Below, piece after piece: positions 5,850 through 11,031 of a DNA stretch of 11,031 bases. The DNA lies in contig CAZGQD010000044.1 in NCBI GenBank assembly GCA_964527395.1, positions 1 to 11,031 of the forward strand, given 5' to 3'. The notes under the pieces are model-generated. The model saw only the letters and a program-made list of their open reading frames with translations, searched no databases and was not told the origin of the DNA. Numbering within the stretch: the first letter of the stretch is position 1; each line of letters begins with the position of its first letter. The position numbers and the translations under genes were made by a program. This DNA comes from GCA-2688265 sp964527395 (GTDB lineage Archaea > Nanobdellota > Nanobdellia > Woesearchaeales > GW2011-AR9).

Positions 5850-6251
5850 CTACATATAATTAGAAAATAATTCAGCAAACTGTGAAGCATTTTGAACAAC
5901 ATATCTTCCAAAATCTGCTCCTTTATCTCCAACTAAACAAGGTGCAACCAAAGCTGCTGTTCCAAACAAAGAACATCCTAAGGGATCGTCCTTATTAACA
6001 TTATAACCTAATCTTCCCATTATATCGCTATAAGAACCCCATGCTCTAAGCATTCCATAAGCTGCATAAGGAACAGCCCCGTAAGCTACTGTTTTTTCTA
6101 AATCTCTTACTTCATTCACACCAGCAACAATTTCAGGGATTCCATTATAAAGTTCAACAGCAAAACAAGTATAAAAACTAAGCAAACTCAATCCTATATA
6201 AGGCCCTAATTCAATCAAGTAACTTGTCCTTAAATCATCTTGCTCTGACAT
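5850..6251 (-). CDS. Unrecognised small protein, possibly membrane-associated
   Basis: I do not recognise this 133-residue protein. A short acidic N-terminus (MSEQDD) is followed by a hydrophobic stretch (about 10-36, YLIELGPYIGLSLLSFY onward) that could span a membrane. Two weaker hydrophobic, Ala/Gly-rich stretches lie at about 53-70 and 90-107 (LGCSLFGTAALVAPCLV). Three cysteines are present and there is no zinc-type Cys pair. The ATG at 6251 is supported by a strong TATA box 35 bases upstream, giving a leader of only a few bases. It lies downstream of the InsA-like gene on the same strand, but its own promoter argues for separate transcription. Structured element II begins directly after its stop. 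Confidence 0.65.
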   Translation of the reverse strand: MSEQDDLRTSYLIELGPYIGLSLLSFYTCFAVELYNGIPEIVAGVNEVRDLEKTVAYGAVPYAAYGMLRAWGSYSDIMGRLGYNVNKDDPLGCSLFGTAALVAPCLVGDKGADFGRYVVQNASQFAELFSNYM

Positions 6252-6279
6252 TGTAAATTAGAAATTAGTAGTATCTTTC

Positions 6280-6291
6280 TTTATATATATT
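6280..6291 (-). promoter_or_regulatory. TATA box for the small unrecognised gene
   Basis: ATATATATAAAG on the minus strand is centred about 35 bases upstream of the ATG at 6251, predicting a very short leader of about 8 bases. It lies between the stop of the InsA-like gene and this ATG. Confidence 0.55.
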
Positions 6292-6308
6292 TTCCAACAT
6301 AATTTTAT

Positions 6309-6575
6309 TCAACTAATCTCTTTAACACCCTTCACCCAACTAAGTAAAGTAGAAAGCGCAATTCCATTTTCCTTCGCAACAGTTCTCATACTTCCATTCT
6401 CTAAATAATCATGAACAACCATTAACCGAAATTCTTCACTATAAACCTCCTCTGCCAATAAAGTTCGATAAGCTCCACATTCCTTACAGTGAAACTTTTG
6501 CTTCCTAGCCCCAGTCTTACCATTCCTAACAACACTTCCACTTCCACAACTCGTACATCTCAATTCAATCACCAA
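6309..6575 (-). CDS. InsA-like (IS1-type) zinc-finger and HTH DNA-binding protein, without a transposase partner
   Basis: The N-terminus carries a zinc-finger pattern CTSCGSGSVVRNGKTG, about 20 further residues, then FHCKECGAYRTL (Cys7, Cys10, Cys30, Cys33). A helix-turn-helix, MRTVAKENGIALSTLLSWVK, ends the protein. Both layout and length (88 residues) match InsA, the first reading frame of IS1, which binds IS ends and represses transposition. No InsB catalytic frame lies next to it on either side, so this is either a remnant of an IS1-family element or a protein kept as a stand-alone regulator. The intact frame favours the latter. The start is TTG at 6575 or, equally possible, the next codon GTG at 6572. 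It borders the putative replication origin, so origin- or cdc6-linked control is conceivable but unproven. Confidence 0.7.
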   Translation of the reverse strand: MVIELRCTSCGSGSVVRNGKTGARKQKFHCKECGAYRTLLAEEVYSEEFRLMVVHDYLENGSMRTVAKENGIALSTLLSWVKGVKEIS

Positions 6576-6716
6576 CCTAAACTCATAACACTTTTACTTC
6601 ACTCTACTAATACTCAAACTATTATTAATCTTACTGTCAGTCAAATCAATACACTTGCAACTTCTCAACCTTAATTTAATTAAATACTACTTCAAAATAG
6701 CAACTAAACTTGATTT

Positions 6717-6907
6717 CATGTGGAACTAACTCAAAAATTCCTCAAAAACAAATCATAATCATGCTAAGAACGCGCGCAAAAAATTTTACTTTAACGAGAA
6801 TAAACCAAACACAAACTTAACAAATTCTCTCATACAAGGCGGCGCGCGCGAAAATTTTGACATTTCAAACACACACACAAACCAGTTCTTCTGCATGTAG
6901 AACTAAC
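6717..6907. repeat. Paired repeats at the left of the origin region
   Basis: CATGTGGAACTAAC (6717-6730) recurs as CATGTAGAACTAAC (6894-6907). Between them CGCGCGCAAAAAATTTTAC (6771-6789) recurs as GCGCGCGCGAAAATTTTGAC (6842-6861). Runs of alternating CG in otherwise AT-rich DNA are unusual here. AGTTCT (6884-6889) and AGAACT (6899-6904) also form a small hairpin around the second CATGT copy. They may be binding sites for origin proteins or the InsA-like protein. Confidence 0.5.
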
Positions 6908-7030
6908 ACACGGTTTTCTTTCTAAAAATAGGCTGCGACAAACACAACAATCCCAAACTATGAACACCTCAACTGCAACTAGAACAAACCAAAGCCACAA
7001 CCCTAAAAGAACAGATGGAAAGACTTATTT

Positions 7031-7062
7031 CAACCCACCCACCCCACCATTTCCACTGCAAC
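7031..7062 (-). promoter_or_regulatory. ORB-like initiator binding site, left, reverse orientation
   Basis: Read on the minus strand, GTTGCAGTGGAAATGG is followed by TGGGGTGGGTGGG. This matches the archaeal origin recognition box plan: a dyad near TCCAGTGGAAAC and a downstream G-string, the known binding site of Orc1/Cdc6. The core CAGTGGAAAT plus GGGGTGGG aligns base for base in spacing with the right-hand site. The G-string points away from the AT-rich segment. Confidence 0.75.
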
Positions 7063-7136
7063 TACATTTCAAAACTTGCAAAAAAACGCAAAAAACACCC
7101 TAAATCATCAATTTTCAACATTTCTACAAAAAACTC

Positions 7137-7250
7137 GCAAAAAAAAAATCTCATCAACTTTTTCTCAACTTTTTTTTCTTTTTTATATTTTATATATATA
7201 TATATTTTCTATATAGAAATAATAATAATAATAGAGATAGAAACAAAAAA
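7137..7250. other. AT-rich segment, candidate duplex unwinding element
   Basis: Long A and T runs are followed by (TA) repeats (about 7186-7204) and AATAATAATAATA (about 7217-7230). It is the most AT-extreme stretch in the window and lies between the two oppositely oriented ORB-like sites, as expected for the first-melting region of an archaeal origin. Confidence 0.65.
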
Positions 7251-7380
7251 CACAGTAACTTTTTTTTTGAAGAAAAAACAAAACAAAAAACCACAAACCT
7301 ACCCTAACTAAAGCTAAACAAACACAAAAACCCCTTAAATTAAGCTTTTAAGCAAAAACCACACCAATTTCAAAACTCAA

Positions 7381-7410
7381 TTCTCCAGTAGAAATCAAGG
7401 GGTAGGGGTC
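7381..7410 (+). promoter_or_regulatory. ORB-like initiator binding site, right, forward orientation
   Basis: TTCTCCAGTAGAAATCAA is followed by GGGGTAGGGGTC. Compared with the left site the shared pattern is CAGTRGAAATNNNGGGGTRGGG with the same spacing. The G-string again points away from the AT-rich segment, giving a symmetrical arrangement. Confidence 0.75.
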
Positions 7411-7627
7411 TAACAAGGAGATATATATTAGAAAACAACTATTAAAGTATAAATTAAGTTAAAAGAATAAACTAAGCCAAATCAATTTAGCTAATTAAGT
7501 CCGAACTAACCAAAATCAAGCAATATAAAACAACAACTTTAGAACAATAACCTTTAAGAGCAACCAACAACTAATTTAATCTATTACTTATCATTATTCA
7601 AACAAACCATCAATATAACTAATAAAA

Positions 7628-8824
7628 ATGGATATGAACAACTTTTTCGAAAACTACCTTGAACGTGATAGCATTTTCCTAAACAAATCCTTACTCCTCT
7701 CTTCCTACGTTCCAGACGAAGTTCTTTTCCGTGGTGAGCTAATCCAAGAGATTGCAAACATCCTAGCCCCTGCATTGCGAGTGGAAAAACCATCAAACCT
7801 TTTCATTTATGGTAAAACAGGTACTGGAAAAACATTGTCTCTAAAATACATAATCAACTCTATGAATAAGATAGCAAGCAAAAAAGACATTCCTTTAAGG
7901 CCAATCTACATAAATTGTAAATTAAAAAGGGTAGCTGACACTGAGTATCGCTTACTTGCACAGGTAATCAAGGGGTTTGGGCGTGAGATCCCTCCAACTG
8001 GGCTTCCTACAGATGAAGTATACAACATCTTCTATAAGTTAGTTGACAACAAAAAACAAATCGTCCTTTTAATCCTTGATGAAATTGACCAACTAACCAA
8101 AAAAATGGGCGACGAAATTTTATACAACTTAACCAGGATCAATTCAGAACTAAAACGTGCTCAAATCACTATCATTGGTATTTCCAACAACCTAGTCTTC
8201 GCAGAAAACCTAGACCCAAGAGTACAATCATCCCTTTCTGAAGAAGAACTAATCTTCCCACCTTATAATGCATTACAAATCCAAGACATTTTAAGATCCC
8301 GTGCAAATGAAGCTTTCGTAGAAAACGCTATCGAACCTGGAGTTATCGAAAAATGCTCAGCCTACGCAGCAAGGGAGCACGGCGACGCAAGACGTGCTAT
8401 TGATCTTCTAAGAGTAGCTGGCGAACTAGCTGAACGTGAAGACTTACAAAAGATAACTATAGCTCACCTTGACAAAGCCGAAGACAAAATTGAATCTGAC
8501 AAAGTTGTTGGTACTGTTACTAGCCAACCAAAGCAGCACCAAATGGTTCTTTACGCAATCCTTTTACTAACACCAAGTAAACGTCCTTTTTTCACAGGCG
8601 AGATTTACGATGTTTATGCTAAAGTCTGCAAAAAAGCTCATTACAACGTCCTCACACAAAGAAGAATTTCTGACATCCTAGCTGAGTTTGACATGCTTGG
8701 CATCATCAACGCCAAAATCATCAGCAAAGGCAGGTACGGAAGAACTAGAGAAGTAAACTTATCCCTTGACGACGACATGAAAAAGAAAATCAAAGAAATC
8801 ATAGAAAAATCCATCCAACTCTAA
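7628..8824 (+). CDS. cdc6: Orc1/Cdc6 replication initiator
   Basis: The archaeal initiator binds ORB sites at the origin, helps open DNA and recruits the MCM helicase. The AAA+ domain shows Walker A GKTGTGKT (62-69), Walker B LLILDEID (147-154), a sensor 1 segment TIIGISNNL (181-189) and LDPRVQSSLSEEELIFPPY (195-213), the usual segment of Orc1/Cdc6. Sensor 2 is HGDARRAIDLLRVAGELA (251-268). The C-terminal winged helix (about 300-385) would contact the ORB dyad. Length 398 is normal. The ATG at 7628 is preceded by a long A-rich leader without a Shine-Dalgarno motif; a TATA-like AATATAAAAC near 7523 is the likeliest promoter, with low certainty. All catalytic motifs are intact, so it should be active, and the putative oriC lies immediately upstream. 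Confidence 0.95.
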   Translation: MDMNNFFENYLERDSIFLNKSLLLSSYVPDEVLFRGELIQEIANILAPALRVEKPSNLFIYGKTGTGKTLSLKYIINSMNKIASKKDIPLRPIYINCKLKRVADTEYRLLAQVIKGFGREIPPTGLPTDEVYNIFYKLVDNKKQIVLLILDEIDQLTKKMGDEILYNLTRINSELKRAQITIIGISNNLVFAENLDPRVQSSLSEEELIFPPYNALQIQDILRSRANEAFVENAIEPGVIEKCSAYAAREHGDARRAIDLLRVAGELAEREDLQKITIAHLDKAEDKIESDKVVGTVTSQPKQHQMVLYAILLLTPSKRPFFTGEIYDVYAKVCKKAHYNVLTQRRISDILAEFDMLGIINAKIISKGRYGRTREVNLSLDDDMKKKIKEIIEKSIQL

Positions 8825-8918
8825 CCAACTAGACACAAAACAACACTCAAAACAGCCAACCCAACCACAAAAAGCTCCTAATCTAACTCAAAATCAAATA
8901 CTATTAACTACTCCACCA

Positions 8919-9056
8919 ACAAAATTAAAGTTGTCCACTTGCTGGCACTCTCATTCAACACAAGACCTAATCAACGAGTATTTTTCAAGTAGTTGCTTGA
9001 AAAATAGTAAACGAAGTGGTCACGCCTGCAATAACGCCTGACAACTTTAATTTTGT
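8919..9056 (+). repeat. Structured element III (same core as elements I and II)
   Basis: A perfect 17-base terminal stem, ACAAAATTAAAGTTGTC (8919-8935) with 9040-9056, encloses CACTT (8936-8940) pairing with AAGTG (9014-9018) and an 11-base apical hairpin TATTTTTCAAG-tagttg-CTTGAAAAATA (8979-9006). The core TCATTCAACACAAGAC (8951-8966), ACGAG (8974-8978) and ATAGTAAACGAAGTGG (9004-9019) matches elements I and II. The inner CACTT/AAGTG corresponds to CACTG/CAGTG in element I, a paired change. It fills most of the 358-base gap between cdc6 and the polymerase D gene; the rest of that gap shows nothing clear. Confidence 0.65.
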
Positions 9057-9182
9057 AATTAACAAAACATCATTACATAAATCAACAGATTCAAAAATTT
9101 CTGTTCAAATTTAATACCATCAAAAACTCAATAAAAACTCAAGAACACATCCAAAATAAACAACCTCACTCACAATTACACC

Positions 9183-11030
9183 ATGGAAGCCAAAAAGAAG
9201 ATAGTACAAGCCCTAGTAGAAAACGGCATTTTGCCAGATAACAGCCTTCTAACAGACATAGAACAACGGCTAAAAAAAGGCGAAGATCCAGAATCCCTAG
9301 AAAAAAAGCTCCTAAACACTTTAGCTTCAAGTCCAACAAGCAACCAATCAGTAAATGTAGAAGCCCCTTCTACAAACTTAGAATCTGCATTGAATCATGA
9401 AACTACCTCAAACCAAGATTTAAACGAAGCAACCAGCATCATCCCAAAGACAAAACAAGAGCAAGACCTCTACGACACCCATCTTACTAGTGGAACTCAA
9501 ACTACAACTACCACTCCAAACACAACACCAAGCACAAATCCAAACCCAACTCCAAACTCCACAAATAACACAGCCCAAAAAGAAAGCAACAACAACTCTC
9601 AAACTACAACAACACAAGACAATAATGAAAACACCCAAATCAACCACAAAGCCATCTTAGCTATGAAAAAACAGCAAGAGGCCCACGAAGTAAATTTGGA
9701 GCAAGACACAATTTTCGAAGAATCCAAACCAATGTCTCTAGATGACATTCCAAATATCGAAGACGAACCAGAAATAACCTACGAAATCACAACTCATTTC
9801 GAACATAAACCATACAAATACAAAGTCCAAGATTTTACTAACTTCTTCAGATCAAGACTAAAGTTCCTAGAAAAAGTAATCAGGCAGCATCCAGAAATGA
9901 AGTCAGTCACTTCAATCAACCGAGTCCTTCAAAAAAAGGAAAAAGAAGAAGTAGCTATTATAGGAACTATATTTGACATTGCCAAAACCAAAAACGACAA
10001 TTTCATCATCACAATTGAAGATTTAACTGGCCAAATCAAAGTAATTATTACAAAAAACAATAAAGATGCTTATGAGCAAGCTGGGGAACTTATTTTTGAT
10101 GAAGTTGTAGGCATTACTGGTAGCAATTCTCAAGACATCATCTTCGGAAGCAACATAGTCTGGCCAGACGTCCCAGCAGGCAAGCAGATAAAAAAAGCTA
10201 AAACTGAAGAATATGCTATTTTCTTAAGTGATATCCATGTTGGTTCAACTTACTTTCTAAAAAACGAGTTCCAAAAATTCATAGAATGGATGAAAGCCGA
10301 GACAGGTTCTGATAGACAAAAAGAGATTGCAAAGAACGTAAAATACATTTTCATAGCTGGCGATGTTGTTGATGGTATTGGAATCTACCAAGGTCAAGAC
10401 AAAGAATTGACTCATACAACTATGGAAGGCCAATACGCAGAGTTCACTAAATATATTAAACAAATTCCAACCGACAAAAAAATATTCATTTGCCCAGGCA
10501 ATCATGACCTTGTACATTTGGCCGAACCCCAATCAAAATTCTATAAAGAATACACGCAAGAACTCCACGAATTACCAAACGTAGAACTGGTCTCCAATCC
10601 TTCTATGGTTACAATAGCCAAAACAAACGAATTTGATGGCATCAACGTGCTTATGTACCACGGCTATTCCTTCGACTTTTATGTAGCAAATGTGGATCAG
10701 ATTAGAAACAACGGTGGTTATCACAGAGCCGACCTAATTATGAAGTTTCTTTTAAAAAGAAGACACCTAGCCCCAGCCTTCAAGTCAACCCCTTACCTTC
10801 CAGCTCACAAAGAAGACCCCCTTCTAATCAAGAAAGTCCCTGACATTATGATCAGCGGCCACATCCACTACAGCTCTGTAGCTCATTATAAGGGCGTAAC
10901 TATGATTTGCGGCAGTTGTTGGCAAGGTAAAACTGACTTCCAAGAAAAGTTAGGTCATACTCCAGAGCCAGGCCGAGTTCCGATTGTGAATCTAAAAACC
11001 AGAGAAGTAAAGGTCCTAAGGTTCATGTAG
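9183..11030 (+). CDS. polB: DNA polymerase D small subunit DP1 (Mre11-like 3'-5' exonuclease)
   Basis: The proofreading subunit of the heterodimeric archaeal replicase PolD; DP2, the polymerase subunit, is not in the window. Residues 1-50 form a helical N-terminal domain. A low-complexity Thr/Asn/Pro/Ser/Gln linker (about 50-156, densest at 101-150) follows. An OB fold lies at about 255-325 (VAIIGTIFDI, FIITIEDLTGQIKVII). The calcineurin-like phosphodiesterase has all metal ligands: SDIH (Asp350, His352), GDVVD (Asp394, Asp397), GNHD (439-442), YHG (His493) and GHIH (559-562). The C-terminus EPGRVPIVNL is typical. The full gene fits in the window with its TAG stop at 11028-11030. Following cdc6 on the same strand is the classic euryarchaeal order, but the 358-base gap suggests its own promoter. 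Length 615 is normal. Note that the symbol polB is the archaeal database name for this subunit, not family B polymerase. Confidence 0.95.
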   Translation: MEAKKKIVQALVENGILPDNSLLTDIEQRLKKGEDPESLEKKLLNTLASSPTSNQSVNVEAPSTNLESALNHETTSNQDLNEATSIIPKTKQEQDLYDTHLTSGTQTTTTTPNTTPSTNPNPTPNSTNNTAQKESNNNSQTTTTQDNNENTQINHKAILAMKKQQEAHEVNLEQDTIFEESKPMSLDDIPNIEDEPEITYEITTHFEHKPYKYKVQDFTNFFRSRLKFLEKVIRQHPEMKSVTSINRVLQKKEKEEVAIIGTIFDIAKTKNDNFIITIEDLTGQIKVIITKNNKDAYEQAGELIFDEVVGITGSNSQDIIFGSNIVWPDVPAGKQIKKAKTEEYAIFLSDIHVGSTYFLKNEFQKFIEWMKAETGSDRQKEIAKNVKYIFIAGDVVDGIGIYQGQDKELTHTTMEGQYAEFTKYIKQIPTDKKIFICPGNHDLVHLAEPQSKFYKEYTQELHELPNVELVSNPSMVTIAKTNEFDGINVLMYHGYSFDFYVANVDQIRNNGGYHRADLIMKFLLKRRHLAPAFKSTPYLPAHKEDPLLIKKVPDIMISGHIHYSSVAHYKGVTMICGSCWQGKTDFQEKLGHTPEPGRVPIVNLKTREVKVLRFM

Positions 11031-11031
11031 A

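Larger units (their letters stand above)
6576..7627. other. oriC: Putative chromosomal replication origin (oriC) region
   Basis: About 1 kb without credible genes directly upstream of cdc6/orc1, where archaeal origins normally lie. It contains two ORB-like sites with shared core and G-rich tail in opposite orientation (7031-7062 and 7381-7410) around an extremely AT-rich segment (7137-7250), two GCGCGC-AAAATTTT repeats (6771-6789, 6842-6861) and a repeated CATGTRGAACTAAC (6717-6730, 6894-6907). The polymerase D small-subunit gene follows cdc6, as in Pyrococcus-type origin neighbourhoods (established for those species). The sequence supports the origin call without proving it. Confidence 0.75.

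Noticed and set aside
6251..6575. A complete IS1-family insertion sequence
   Set aside because: Only an InsA-like frame is present. The neighbouring 133-residue protein does not resemble InsB, and no flanking inverted ends were found.
7015..7311. A 98-codon open frame on the plus strand in the origin region
   Set aside because: Its translation is low-complexity Lys/Ile/Phe/Asn from A and T runs, it overlaps the left ORB-like site and the AT-rich segment, and no family resemblance is seen.
7415..7431. AAGGAGATATATATTA as a strong ribosome binding site
   Set aside because: No start codon with a credible frame follows at the right distance. It is more likely part of the origin or a TATA-like stretch.

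Overview
The window looks archaeal, most likely from an AT-rich DPANN-type genome (Woesearchaeota/Pacearchaeota-like; the phylum is an inference). The reasons are an Orc1/Cdc6 initiator, the small subunit of the archaea-specific replicative DNA polymerase D, an archaeal RPA32-like protein, a SpoIIM-family membrane protein of the kind common in these lineages, and TATA-box promoters lying 28 to 36 bases upstream of start codons (short-leader or leaderless transcripts).

Layout from left to right. A 120-base palindrome (105-224) precedes an RPA32-like single-strand-binding gene (245-1234). A convergent gene for an AlbA_2/Schlafen-type regulator with an ATPase domain follows (1245-2609, minus). 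Its upstream region carries two arrays of a TTGATAGTA repeat and, beyond them, a diverged broken second copy of the 3' end of the RPA32-like gene (2754-2943). The regulator is therefore bracketed by two copies of one gene end, as happens when an element inserts into a gene 3' end and restores it. Next come a Fic-family gene with an operator-like set of half-sites (3005-4276, minus) and a SpoIIM-like gene whose stop codon lies in the loop of a strong hairpin (4489-5334, minus). Two large structured elements (5382-5693 and 5703-5842), an unrecognised small gene (5850-6251, minus) and a lone InsA-like zinc-finger/HTH gene (6309-6575, minus) follow. About 1 kb without genes (6576-7627) then leads to cdc6/orc1 (7628-8824). 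A third structured element (8919-9056) lies between cdc6 and the polymerase D small subunit gene (9183-11030).

The 1-kb gap has the form of a replication origin. Two origin-recognition-box-like sites (7031-7062 and 7381-7410) share a CAGTRGAAAT core and a G-rich tail, lie in opposite orientation, and flank an extremely AT-rich stretch. With cdc6 and the polymerase D gene next to it, this matches the known euryarchaeal origin neighbourhood, so initiator, polymerase subunit and ssDNA-binding protein form a replication-centred region.

Two signals are not explained by ordinary annotation. First, a 45-46 base double-hairpin palindromic element occurs at least three times: twice in frame inside the RPA32-like gene, and once in the broken gene-end copy, where the intact gene provides the empty site. 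Second, three intergenic elements (5382-5693, 5703-5842, 8919-9056) share a core (ACAAGAC, then ACGA(G), then ATAG, then GTGG or TGG) inside terminal stems that differ completely in sequence yet are each perfectly self-complementary. This looks like a structured RNA family or a palindromic mobile element.
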